A model generated the notes under the pieces. That model made no database searches. It saw only the letters and a program-made list of their open reading frames with translations, and was not told where the DNA came from. A stretch of DNA of 64,000 bases, taken from assembly GCF_003814875.1 (NCBI RefSeq), contig NZ_RKQF01000001.1:10726001-10790000 (forward strand), given 5' to 3'. This DNA is from Streptomyces sp. Ag109_O5-1 (GTDB lineage Bacteria; Actinomycetota; Actinomycetes; Streptomycetales; Streptomycetaceae). The first letter of the stretch is position 1. Each line of letters opens with the position of its first letter. Positions 33,620-42,215 of the stretch are shown piece by piece. Both the position numbers and the translations under genes were made by a program.

Positions 33620-33999
33620 TCCCCGGTCGCCCGGCGGCGGACGGTGAACAGCACCGCGCCCGCGGCGAGCGCGACGGCCGCCGCGCCGCCGCCGACCAGC
33701 GCGCCCTCGGATCCGGAGCCCGACGACGACTCCGTCACCCCGGTGTCGGGCGCCCCCGCGGGCACGGCCGCGACCTGGCCCCGCTGCCGTGCCGGCGCCG
33801 GGGTCGCCACCCGGGTGGGCGCGGCGGACGGTACGGCGGACGGTTCCTCGGAGGGGACGGCGGACGGCGCCGCGGACGCGACGACGGTGGGGACCGGGCT
33901 CGGAGCGGTGCCGTCGGCGAACGCGGGCACGGTGCCGCCGAGCACGGCGGTGCAGGCGAGTGCCGTGGCGCTCAGGACAGTTCGGCGCATGGGGCGCAT
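33616..33999 (-). CDS. Small exported protein with a sorting-signal-like C-terminus (predicted sortase substrate)
   Basis: A 127-residue protein: signal peptide (about 1-29, ending AFADG), then a Pro/Ala/Ser/Val low-complexity region (PSAVPSEEPSAVPSAAPT). A wall-sorting layout follows: motif GAPDTG near residue 80, a short Gly/Ser stretch, a hydrophobic helix (GGGAAAVALAAGAVLFTV) and a basic tail (RRRATGE). The motif departs from the usual LPxTG and LAxTG. Its stop overlaps the sortase start. A second in-frame ATG lies three codons downstream; the first has AGAGAG ahead of it. It may be a surface spacer protein or stalk for another activity. Confidence 0.8.
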   Translation of the reverse strand: MRPMRRTVLSATALACTAVLGGTVPAFADGTAPSPVPTVVASAAPSAVPSEEPSAVPSAAPTRVATPAPARQRGQVAAVPAGAPDTGVTESSSGSGSEGALVGGGAAAVALAAGAVLFTVRRRATGE

Positions 34000-34157
34000 G
34001 AAGACGCTCTCTTTCGTCGGCCCGCCGTGGTCGGGGCGGGCTGGGTTGCGAATCGAGCGGAGAGACGAGCCGGCCCCGCGGCAGGTTGTAAAGAGATGGC
34101 AAAGCTGTACGGCGGTGGGAGGCCGGAGGGATGGGGGTTGTCCGGATCTGGGCCAAA

Positions 34158-34211
34158 CTTGAACTGCTTGTTTTCTTGAATCACTCGTGTTTTTGAGGAT
34201 AGGTTGGCGCC
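34158..34211 (+). promoter_or_regulatory. furA promoter, probably leaderless, with CTTG repeats
   Basis: TTGAAT (34177-34182), a 17-bp spacer and TAGGTT (34200-34205) place the start point at about the A of the furA ATG (34212), so the mRNA is probably leaderless. Three CTTG elements at 34158, 34167 and 34175 in an AT-rich patch are a candidate Fur-binding site, as these regulators repress themselves. Confidence 0.6.
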
Positions 34212-34649
34212 ATGACCGCATCCCAGCCCCCGACGACCGCCGAAGAGCTGCGCGGTGCCGGCCTGCGGGTGACGGCCGCCCGTGTCGCGCTGCTGGAGAC
34301 CGTCCGCCACGGCGACCACCTCGACGTCGAGACGATCGCCTCGGGTGTCCGCGAGCGGGTGGGCCACATATCGCTTCAAGCCGTGTACGACGCGCTGTAC
34401 GCGCTCACCACGGCAGGACTCATACGCCGTATCGAACCGGCCGGCAGCCCCGCCAGGTTCGAGGGACGCGTCGGCGACAACCACCACCACGTCCTGTGCC
34501 GGTCGTGCGGTGCCGTCGCCGACGTCGACTGTGCGGTCGGCGAGGTTCCTTGCCTGACCGCATCGGACGCCCACGGCTTCGTGATCGACGAGGCCGAGGT
34601 CATCTACTGGGGTCTGTGCCCCGCCTGTACCACCGTCAGCAGTTCCTGA
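34212..34649 (+). CDS. furA: Fur family peroxide-responsive regulator (FurA/CatR type)
   Basis: A 145-residue metal-dependent repressor. The N-terminal winged helix (AEELRGAGLRVTAARVALLE, ISLQAVYDALYAL) leads into the dimer and metal domain with the HHHVLCRSCG cluster and a second CPAC pair, a zinc site typical of the peroxide-sensing FurA/FurS/CatR group. These proteins sense peroxide through an iron site and repress themselves and the following catalase-peroxidase. katG starts 96 bp downstream on the same strand, matching the known furA-katG operons of Streptomyces and mycobacteria. The last codons and stop lie inside a 15-bp tandem repeat. Confidence 0.93.
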   Translation: MTASQPPTTAEELRGAGLRVTAARVALLETVRHGDHLDVETIASGVRERVGHISLQAVYDALYALTTAGLIRRIEPAGSPARFEGRVGDNHHHVLCRSCGAVADVDCAVGEVPCLTASDAHGFVIDEAEVIYWGLCPACTTVSSS

Positions 34650-34713
34650 GTACGCAGTTCCCGAGTACGCAGTTCCTGAAGGCGTAGTTCATGAATACGC
34701 AGTTCCTGAGTAC
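34639..34713 (+). repeat. Five 15-bp tandem repeats across the furA stop and furA-katG gap
   Basis: Five head-to-tail units of 15 bp (34639, 34654, 34669, 34684, 34699) with consensus gcagttcctgagtac. Units 1 and 5 are identical; unit 4 is the most diverged. The first unit contains the furA stop codon (34647-34649) and the last ends 33 bp before the katG start, leaving only the ribosome site after it. It may be a folded or protein-bound element, or a simple slippage array. Confidence 0.9.
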
Positions 34714-34745
34714 CTTGATCCGCCCATTCCGGAAGGATTTCCCCC

Positions 34746-36935
34746 ATGTCTGAGACCCAGGAGAACGCCGCGGGCCAGTGCCCGGTCGCGCACGACCGCG
34801 CCCCGCACCCCACGCAGGGCGGCGGCAACCGCCAGTGGTGGCCCGAGGGGCTCAACCTGAAGATCCTTGCCAAGAACCCCGCCGTCGCGAACCCGCTCGG
34901 TGAGGGCTTCGACTACGCCGAGGCGTTCCAGGCCCTCGACCTCGCGGCCGTGAAACGGGACATCGCCGAGGTGCTCACCACCTCGCAGGACTGGTGGCCG
35001 GCCGACTTCGGCAACTACGGCCCGCTGATGATCCGCATGGCCTGGCACAGTGCGGGCACCTACCGCATCTCCGACGGCCGCGGTGGCGCCGGTGCGGGCC
35101 AGCAGCGCTTCGCCCCGCTCAACAGCTGGCCGGACAACGGCAACCTGGACAAGGCGCGCCGTCTGCTGTGGCCGGTCAAGAAGAAGTACGGCCAGGCCAT
35201 CTCCTGGGCCGACCTCATGATCCTCACCGGCAACGTGGCCCTGGAGTCGATGGGCTTCGAGACCTTCGGCTTCGGCGGCGGCCGCGAGGACGTCTGGGAG
35301 CCGGAGGACGACGTCTACTGGGGCCCCGAGAAGGTCTGGCTCGACGACCAGCGCTACACCGGCGACCGTGACCTGGAGAACCCGCTGGGCGCCGTCCAGA
35401 TGGGCCTGATCTACGTCAACCCGGAGGGCCCCAACGGCAACCCGGACCCGATCGCCGCGGCCCGCGACATCCGCGAGACGTTCCGCCGGATGGCGATGAA
35501 CGACGAGGAGACCGTCGCCCTCATCGCCGGTGGCCACACCTTCGGCAAGACCCACGGCGCCGGCCCCGCGGAGAACGTGGGCGCCGAGCCCGAGGGTGCG
35601 CCGATCGAGCAGCAGGGCCTGGGCTGGAAGAGCACCTACGGCAGCGGCAAGGCCGGCGACGCGATCACCAGCGGCCTGGAGGTCACCTGGACCACCAAGC
35701 CGACCCAGTGGAGCAACGATTTCTTCGGCATCCTCTTCGGCTACGAGTGGGAGCTGACCGAGTCTCCGGCCGGCGCCAAGCAGTGGGTGGCCAAGGACGC
35801 CGAGGCGATCATCCCCGACGCGCACGATGCGTCGAAGAAGAAGCTCCCGACGATGCTCACCACCGACCTGTCGCTGCGCTTCGACCCGATCTACGAGCCC
35901 ATCTCCCGCCGGTTCCACGAGAACCCGGAGGTCTTCGCGGACGCCTTCGCCCGCGCCTGGTACAAGCTGACCCACCGTGACATGGGCCCGAAGTCCCTCT
36001 ACCTCGGCCCGGAGGTCCCGGCGGAGACGCTGATCTGGCAGGACCCGCTGCCCGAGGCCGAGGGCGAGGTCATCGACGCCGCCGACGTCACGGCCCTCAA
36101 GGCCAAGCTCCTCGACTCCGGCCTCACGGTCTCGCAGCTGGTCTCCACCGCCTGGGCGTCGGCCTCGACGTACCGCGGCAGCGACAAGCGCGGCGGTGCC
36201 AACGGCGCCCGGATCCGCCTGGAGCCGCAGCGCGGCTGGGAGGCCAACGACCCCGACCAGCTCGCCCAGGTCCTGCGCGTCCTGGAGAGCGTCCAGCGGG
36301 AGTTCAACACCGGTGCCAAGAAGGTCTCCCTGGCCGACCTGATCGTCCTCGGCGGTGCCGCCGCGGTGGAGAAGGCCGCCAAGGACGCCGGTGTCGACGT
36401 CGAGGTGCCCTTCACCCCGGGCCGTGTCGACGCGACCGACGAGCACACGGACGCCGAGTCCTTCGCGGCCCTGGAGCCGACCTCGGACGGCTTCCGCAAC
36501 TACCTCGGCAAGGGCAACCGCCTGCCCGCCGAGTACCTGCTGCTCGACCGCGCCAACCTGCTCGGCCTGAGCGCCCCCGAGCTGACCGTCCTGGTCGGCG
36601 GTCTGCGCGTCCTCGGTGCCAACCAGGGCGGTTCGAAGCACGGTGTCCTCACCGAGACCCCGGGCGTGCTGACCAACGACTTCTTCGTCAACCTGCTCGA
36701 CATGGGCACGACCTGGAAGTCGACCTCCGAGGACCAGTCCACCTTCGAGGGCCGCGACGCGAGCGGCGCCGTGAAGTGGACCGGCACCCGTGCCGACCTG
36801 GTCTTCGGCTCCAACTCCGAGCTGCGTGCGGTGGCCGAGGTCTACGCGAGTGACGACGCCAAGGAGAAGTTCGTGAAGGACTTCGTCGCCGCCTGGACGA
36901 AGGTCGCCGACGCGGACCGGTTCGACCTGGTCTGA
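34746..36935 (+). CDS. katG: Catalase-peroxidase
   Basis: Cytoplasmic haem enzyme of 729 residues that removes hydrogen peroxide as catalase and also acts as a peroxidase. The normal two-domain length is present. The N-terminal haem domain has the distal RMAWHSAGTYR (Arg, Trp, His), the adduct Tyr in YVNPEGP, and the proximal His in ALIAGGHTFGKTHGAGP. The C-terminal, haem-less copy begins near residue 430. The ribosome site is GGAAGGA. It is under furA control by position, separated from it by a tandem repeat. A 17-bp-stem terminator follows at 36986. Confidence 0.97.
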   Translation: MSETQENAAGQCPVAHDRAPHPTQGGGNRQWWPEGLNLKILAKNPAVANPLGEGFDYAEAFQALDLAAVKRDIAEVLTTSQDWWPADFGNYGPLMIRMAWHSAGTYRISDGRGGAGAGQQRFAPLNSWPDNGNLDKARRLLWPVKKKYGQAISWADLMILTGNVALESMGFETFGFGGGREDVWEPEDDVYWGPEKVWLDDQRYTGDRDLENPLGAVQMGLIYVNPEGPNGNPDPIAAARDIRETFRRMAMNDEETVALIAGGHTFGKTHGAGPAENVGAEPEGAPIEQQGLGWKSTYGSGKAGDAITSGLEVTWTTKPTQWSNDFFGILFGYEWELTESPAGAKQWVAKDAEAIIPDAHDASKKKLPTMLTTDLSLRFDPIYEPISRRFHENPEVFADAFARAWYKLTHRDMGPKSLYLGPEVPAETLIWQDPLPEAEGEVIDAADVTALKAKLLDSGLTVSQLVSTAWASASTYRGSDKRGGANGARIRLEPQRGWEANDPDQLAQVLRVLESVQREFNTGAKKVSLADLIVLGGAAAVEKAAKDAGVDVEVPFTPGRVDATDEHTDAESFAALEPTSDGFRNYLGKGNRLPAEYLLLDRANLLGLSAPELTVLVGGLRVLGANQGGSKHGVLTETPGVLTNDFFVNLLDMGTTWKSTSEDQSTFEGRDASGAVKWTGTRADLVFGSNSELRAVAEVYASDDAKEKFVKDFVAAWTKVADADRFDLV

Positions 36936-36985
36936 GCCGTCCGGCCCGGCTGACACAGCGAGCCCGACAGCGCGAGCCCGGCGCA

Positions 36986-37025
36986 GGACGCCCGGGCCGG
37001 CCCTCACCGGCCGGCCCGGGCGTCC
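36986..37025 (+). terminator. katG terminator
   Basis: A perfect 17-bp stem (ggacgcccgggccggcc, 36986-37002, with 37009-37025) and a 6-base loop, 50 bp after the katG stop. The rest of the 271-bp gap holds no gene. Confidence 0.9.
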
Positions 37026-37206
37026 GTGCGTGTACGGGGGCTTTGCTTTGCGGGTGCGGGCTTTACGGTCCAACTGCCCGTAGTTTGCTGCACATCGGCG
37101 GTTCTTTACCCCACCATGACCTCGACTCCCGCTGTTCATATGGCCTTCGCAGACTCTGCACGTCCTGACCCACCCCTCGTCCAGGCCGCCAGCGGGAGAT
37201 CCGAGC

Positions 37207-38916
37207 ATGAGTCACGGTCACAGACACGATCACGGTCACCACCACCATCACCACCACACGGACGGCGCCGACGCCTCGTCGCTGCCGCCCGCCCTCGATC
37301 TGTCCGTCCCCGACGAGGAGCTGACGCCCGGTCAGCTCTCCCGGCGTTCGATGCTGCGCCGCACCGGCCTGCTCGGCGCGGGCCTCGCCGCCGGCAGCGT
37401 CCTCGGCGGCGCCGGCCAGGCCGCGGCGGCCACCTCCGCCTCGCTTTCCCACGGCGGCGGCCGGTCCGCCGGCTACCTGTGGCTGGCCGGCGACCACCAC
37501 ATCCACACCCAGCACAGCTCCGACGCCAAGTACCGGGTCATCGACCACGTCCGGCAGGGCAACGCGCACGGCCTGGACTGGATGGTCATCACCGACCACG
37601 GCAGTGAGACCCACGCCAAGATCGGTGTCGAGAAGGTCAACCCGGACATCGTCGCGGCCCGCGACCAGATCGACGACACGCTGGTCTTCCAGGGCCTGGA
37701 GTGGAACATCCCGGCCGCCGAGCACGGCACCGTCTTCGTCCACCCCGGCAAGAACGAGGTCGCCGTCCTCAAGGAGTTCGAGACCTCCTTCGACGGCTCG
37801 GTCAAGGGCGCCTCCGCGAGCACCCCCGCCAACGAGGCGCTGGCCATCTCCGGCCTCAACTTCCTCGCCGAGCAGGTCCAGCGCCGCAAGGTCAAGGACG
37901 CGCTGTTCCTCGCCAACCACCCGGCGCGCAAGGGCATCGACTCCCCGCACGAGATCCGCGCCTGGCGCGACGCCCAGCCGTCGATCGCCGTCGGTATGGA
38001 GGGCGCCCCCGGCCACCAGGCGGGCGGCCTGCCCAAGCCGAACGGTCCCGGCTCCGCGCGCGGCATCTACGACAACAGCCCGAGCGCCGACTCCTTCGCC
38101 GGCTACCCCCTGGAGAGCTACCGCACCTGGGGCGGCTTCGACTGGATGACCGCCACTGTCGGCGGCCTGTGGGACAGCCTGCTCGCCGAGGGCAAGCCCT
38201 GGTGGATCACGGCCAACTCCGACTCCCACAACGTGTACGCCGACACCGCCGTGCGCGGCCCGAACAGCGACTTCAACGCCAACGGCCGCTACGACGACCC
38301 GGTCTACGGCGGTGCCATCAGCCTCACCGACACCGACTTCTGGCCCGGCCAGTACTCCCGCACCCACGTCGGTTCCGCCTCGTTCTCGTACCAGGCGGTC
38401 ATGGACGGCATCCGGGCCGGCCGCGTCTGGGTCGACCACGGCGGCCTGATCAGCGGCCTCAACGCCCAGCTCCGCTCCGGCTACCGGGCCGTGACCCTCG
38501 GTGACGTGCTGCACGTCCGCAAGGGCAGCCAGGTCGACCTCGTCATCGAGATCAGTCTTGCGAACGGCCCCAACTGGGCCCAGTTCGTGCCCACCCTGGC
38601 CCGTGTCGACGTCATCCAGGGCGATGTCACCGGAGCGGTCTCCGACAAGGACACCTTCGCCACGCCCGCCACCAAGGTCGTGAAGTCCTTCGAGGTCAAC
38701 AAGTCCACCGGCACGGTCCGGCTGAGCTACTCCCTCGGCCGCCTCGACAAGCCGGCCTACGTCCGGCTGCGCGGCACCGACGGCAACCGCTCGGCGGTCG
38801 GCATCAACGGTGCCGCCGTGGACCCGGCGGGCCCGGCCATCGACGTCCTCGGCGACGCGGACCCGTGGAAGGACCTCTGGTTCTACTCCAACCCGATGTG
38901 GGTCCTGCCCGCATGA
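37207..38916 (+). CDS. Exported PHP-superfamily phosphoesterase with histidine-rich N-terminus
   Basis: A 569-residue protein with an odd start: HGHRHDHGHHHHHHHT in the first 17 residues, a likely metal-chelating tail that stays at the N-terminus. A TAT-type signal follows (SRRSMLRRTGLLGAG, about 49-75). The catalytic domain begins with GDHHIHTQHSSD and has MVITDHGSE, ANHPARKG and TANSDSHN, the metal-binding motifs of PHP phosphoesterases. A beta-rich domain fills about 400-569. Export by TAT would suit a folded metalloenzyme. Substrate is unknown. Its stop overlaps the start of the next gene (ATGA), so the two are coupled. Confidence 0.85.
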   Translation: MSHGHRHDHGHHHHHHHTDGADASSLPPALDLSVPDEELTPGQLSRRSMLRRTGLLGAGLAAGSVLGGAGQAAAATSASLSHGGGRSAGYLWLAGDHHIHTQHSSDAKYRVIDHVRQGNAHGLDWMVITDHGSETHAKIGVEKVNPDIVAARDQIDDTLVFQGLEWNIPAAEHGTVFVHPGKNEVAVLKEFETSFDGSVKGASASTPANEALAISGLNFLAEQVQRRKVKDALFLANHPARKGIDSPHEIRAWRDAQPSIAVGMEGAPGHQAGGLPKPNGPGSARGIYDNSPSADSFAGYPLESYRTWGGFDWMTATVGGLWDSLLAEGKPWWITANSDSHNVYADTAVRGPNSDFNANGRYDDPVYGGAISLTDTDFWPGQYSRTHVGSASFSYQAVMDGIRAGRVWVDHGGLISGLNAQLRSGYRAVTLGDVLHVRKGSQVDLVIEISLANGPNWAQFVPTLARVDVIQGDVTGAVSDKDTFATPATKVVKSFEVNKSTGTVRLSYSLGRLDKPAYVRLRGTDGNRSAVGINGAAVDPAGPAIDVLGDADPWKDLWFYSNPMWVLPA

Positions 38917-39512
38917 GCACACCGCACGACCCGTCCGGCGTCCGCTCCGTCATCGGGGTGGACGCCGGTACGGTGACCCTGCGGGAGGCCGATCACCTCA
39001 TCCACGAGCTGCTGGGACAACTGGCGCTCACCGACGATGTGTTCGCCTGCACCCACCTCCACCGCACCGACGACCGCCGGGGTACGGCGGTGTCGCTCGG
39101 CGTCCCGGACCCGGACGCGGTGTGGCGGGAGCTGCCGGCCAGGCTGCCGGAGGGCACCGGCCTCGTCCTGGCCGACCGCGTCCACGGCCCGGACGACGCG
39201 GTGGCCGCCGCCCGCCGGGCGGCGCTCGCGCCCCCCACCTCCGGCCGCGCGGTGGTCTACCCCGGCGTGGCACACCTGACCGGCACGGTCACCGTCGCGG
39301 ACCTGCTCGACCGCACCGCCATCGAGCGCCTGGTCGTGCTCGGTGCCCCGGCCGCCGAACTCCCGGCCGACGCCGAGGTGCTGACCCAGAACCACGTACG
39401 CCCGGAGTGGCGCGACGGCACCCTCACCCTCGCCCTGGTCCCGGCGGCGGGCGGCCTGCTGGCTCCCTTCGAGGTCCCCGATCCGACTCCGTGCTGCGCG
39501 GACCACAGCTGA
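38913..39512 (+). CDS. Protein of unknown function coupled to the PHP phosphoesterase
   Basis: A 199-residue protein I do not recognise. It is soluble, with no signal peptide or membrane helix: mixed alpha/beta, rich in acidic residues and His (LREADHLIHELLGQL, CTHLHRTDDRRG, VVYPGVAHLTGTV), with a Cys-Cys pair near the end (TPCCADHS). The ATG overlaps the PHP gene stop, and this overlap decides the start. Coupling suggests a partner, chaperone or maturation role for the exported phosphoesterase, but that is only inferred from position. Confidence 0.75.
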   Translation: MSTPHDPSGVRSVIGVDAGTVTLREADHLIHELLGQLALTDDVFACTHLHRTDDRRGTAVSLGVPDPDAVWRELPARLPEGTGLVLADRVHGPDDAVAAARRAALAPPTSGRAVVYPGVAHLTGTVTVADLLDRTAIERLVVLGAPAAELPADAEVLTQNHVRPEWRDGTLTLALVPAAGGLLAPFEVPDPTPCCADHS

Positions 39513-39673
39513 CGCGCGGGTAATCCCTTAGTGACATGGCCTGGTCAAATCTGTCAGGCTTCCGACTCGCACCACTTCGTAGCGCGTGACCCGTGACCGC
39601 TCCCCGGCGCACCCCAGCCGGGCGGGCGGTCTCCGAGCAGGCCGGAATCCCGGCCGGCGTAAAGGAGTTTCGT

Positions 39674-41512
39674 GTGAGATCGACCCCCCACAAGGCCTTC
39701 GTGACCATCGCGTCGGCCATCGCGGCACTCACCGCGGCCCTGCTCCCCGGAAGTACGGCGTCGGCCGCCGACCAGGCGGCCTGCACCCCGTCCCAGCTGA
39801 TCACCAACGGCGGCTTCGAGAGCGGCACTTCACCCTGGACGCAGTCGTCGACCAGTGTGATCACCAGCCGCTCCGGCCAGTCCGCCCACGGTGGCACCAG
39901 CTTCGCCTGGCTGGACGGCACCGGCGCCACCCACACCGACACGCTCTCGCAGAGCGTGACCATCCCGTCCGGGTGCTCGGCCACCCTGACCTTCTGGATG
40001 CACATCGACACCGCCGAGACGACCAGCTCGACGGCGTACGACAAGCTCACCGCGAAGATCGGCAGCACCACGCTGGCGACCTACTCCAACCTCGACAAGA
40101 ACACCGGCTTCGTCCAGAAGTCGTTCGACGTCTCGGCGTTCGCCGGGCAGACGGTGACCGTCGCCTTCACCGGCACCGAGGACTCCAGCCTCCAGACGAG
40201 CTTCGTCCTGGACGACCTCGCCCTGGACACCTCGGCCGCCACCACCCCGGGCGACACCACCCGCACCCCGGCGTCGCCCTCGTACACCGTCAGCCTGACC
40301 AGCAACTCCAGCGGCACCGGCTGGACCGGACACGAGAGCGTGAGCTTCACCAACGCCTCCGCGACCGCGCTCAGCGAGGTCTACCTCAGGCTGTGGGACA
40401 ACTACCACGGCACCTGCTCGGCCCCGCCGATCACGGTCAGCAACGTCACGGGCGGCACCGCGGGCGCGCTCTCGGTCGCCTGCACCGCGCTGGAGGTCGC
40501 CCTGCCGACACCGCTGGCCCAGGGCCAGAGCACCACGATCGGCTTCGACCTGGGCATCACCGTCCCCAGCGGCGCCGACCGCTTCGGCTACGACGGCGCC
40601 TTCAGCATGATCGGCAACGCCCTGCCCGTCCTCGCGGTCCGGGACGGCTCCGGCTGGCACCTGGACCCGTACACCAACAACGGCGAGTCCTTCTACTCCC
40701 TCGCCGCCGACTTCAAGGTGACCCTGGACCACCCCACCAGCCTCCTGGTCCCGGCGACCGGCACCTCGGTCGACACCCCCGGGACCAGCGGCCGTACCGT
40801 CACCACCGCGACGGCCTCCAAGGTCCGTGACTTCGCCTGGGCGGCCGGGCCGTTCAGCAAGATCTCCGGCACCTCCCCCGGCGGCGTCCCGATCAACATC
40901 TACTCCGTCTCGGGCATCAGCTCCTCCAGCGCCCAGTCGATGCTCACCACCGCCAAGTCGGCCGTCGACGCGCACGCCGGCCGCTTCGGGGCCTACCCCT
41001 ACGGCGAGTTGGACGCGGTCATCGACAACAACTTCTGGTTCGGCGGCATGGAGTACCCGGGCTTCGTCCTCGACCTCGTCAGCACCACCGCGCTCACCCA
41101 CGAGATCGGCCACCAGTGGTGGTACGGCATCGTCGGCGACGACGAGTACAACAGCCCGTGGCTGGACGAGGCGTTCACCGACTACGCCACCGACCTCGCG
41201 CAGGGACTGTCCGGCACCAACTGCTGGAACAGCGTGTCCTGGGCGTCGTCGGCGGAGAAGATCACCAACTCGATGGCGTACTGGGACGCCCACTCCTCCC
41301 GCTACTCCACCGTCGTCTACGGCTACGGCAAGTGCGCCCTGCACGACCTGCGCCGCCTCATCGGCGACACCGCCATGACCAACCTCCTGAAGAGCTACGC
41401 CAGTTCGCACTGGTACGGGGTCTCGACCACCGCCGAGTTCAAGGCGGCGGCCCAGGCGGCCACCAGCACGGACCTGACGTCGTTCTGGACCACCCACCGC
41501 ATCGAGGGCTGA
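39674..41512 (+). CDS. Secreted M1-type (gluzincin) metallopeptidase with N-terminal jelly-roll domain
   Basis: Extracellular zinc protease of 612 residues. A signal peptide (to about residue 34, ASAADQ) leads to a CBM4/9-like jelly roll (NGGFESGTSPWTQSS, SFVLDDLALD). The M1-like catalytic part follows: GGMEYPG in the place of the GAMEN exopeptidase motif, zinc site HEIGHQWW, and WLDEAFTDY supplying the third ligand Glu. The GTG start at 39674 has AAAGGAG 6 bp upstream. It lacks the long C-terminal domain of typical aminopeptidase N, so peptidase specificity may differ. It is transcribed alone. Confidence 0.9.
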   Translation: MRSTPHKAFVTIASAIAALTAALLPGSTASAADQAACTPSQLITNGGFESGTSPWTQSSTSVITSRSGQSAHGGTSFAWLDGTGATHTDTLSQSVTIPSGCSATLTFWMHIDTAETTSSTAYDKLTAKIGSTTLATYSNLDKNTGFVQKSFDVSAFAGQTVTVAFTGTEDSSLQTSFVLDDLALDTSAATTPGDTTRTPASPSYTVSLTSNSSGTGWTGHESVSFTNASATALSEVYLRLWDNYHGTCSAPPITVSNVTGGTAGALSVACTALEVALPTPLAQGQSTTIGFDLGITVPSGADRFGYDGAFSMIGNALPVLAVRDGSGWHLDPYTNNGESFYSLAADFKVTLDHPTSLLVPATGTSVDTPGTSGRTVTTATASKVRDFAWAAGPFSKISGTSPGGVPINIYSVSGISSSSAQSMLTTAKSAVDAHAGRFGAYPYGELDAVIDNNFWFGGMEYPGFVLDLVSTTALTHEIGHQWWYGIVGDDEYNSPWLDEAFTDYATDLAQGLSGTNCWNSVSWASSAEKITNSMAYWDAHSSRYSTVVYGYGKCALHDLRRLIGDTAMTNLLKSYASSHWYGVSTTAEFKAAAQAATSTDLTSFWTTHRIEG

Positions 41513-41649
41513 CCGAAAGGGTTCCATCATTCGGGCGTGGGACGGCCGCTGGTCAGGGCCGTCCCGCGCCCGTCCATGTCCGGCTGACGGGAGATGCTTC
41601 CCCAACGGGCAGGAGTGGAGGAACGGGGGTTGTTCCCGAACCGGGCGTA

Positions 41650-42141
41650 CACCGCCGCGTGGCCGAGCGCACCGAGCAGCAGCCTCGGGGCGTCGTCGAC
41701 AGCGAGGGGCCGCCGGGACATGCCGAACAGATTGAGGAACAGCACCCCGTCGGGAAACCCCGCCCGCGCCGCGTGCGTGGCGCGGATGGCGAACGTGGTC
41801 TTCCCCAGCCCGGCTGAGCCGGTGATCAGCCCCACCACTGCGGCCCCGGGCGCGGGTTCGCCGTGCCCGAGACCCTTGATCCAGGCCAGTTCGGCAGCGC
41901 GACCGGTGAAGTCGTCGACAGACAGGGGGAGTTAGAGGAGTTGCCTACGGGCGTCGTACGACAGGGAGAGCGCGTCCGCGACGGCGGTCACCGTGCGGTG
42001 CTGGGGACCCTTGCTCCGGCCGCGCTCGATGTCCGACAGGGTCGGGGCACGACTCCCGAGGCCTGGGCGAGCTGCTCCAGGGTCAGCCGGGCCGTACGGC
42101 GATGGTGCCGCAGCAACTGCGCGAAGGCCGGACGCTCGTCG
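41650..42141 (-). pseudogene. XRE/NB-ARC regulator remnant
   Basis: Fragments of an XRE-type HTH joined to an NB-ARC ATPase, a common Streptomyces regulator layout. The HTH part (DERPAFAQLLRHHRRTARL, LEQLAQASG) shifts frame near 42055. It then reads PTLSDIERGRSKGPQHRTV and LSLSYDARRQLL, and ends at an in-frame TAA. The same frame goes on past that stop with VDDFTGRAAELAW and the P-loop GSAGLGKTTFA. Similarity dies after LLLGALG near 41670, where the rest of the ATPase and its repeats are missing. Frameshift, nonsense codon and truncation together mark a dead gene. Confidence 0.85.
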
Positions 42142-42215
42142 ATCGGCCTGCTCCTACTCGGCCATATGGGTACTTGGACGCTCCTGGCGAAACGGCCCGA
42201 TCCGGCCCGCTCGCT

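Noticed and set aside
34639..34713. CRISPR-like array at furA-katG
   Set aside because: The 15-bp units touch each other with no spacers, and no cas gene is present.
34689..37208. 839-codon open frame opposite katG
   Set aside because: It is a shadow of katG with no motif and no start signal; katG itself is certain.
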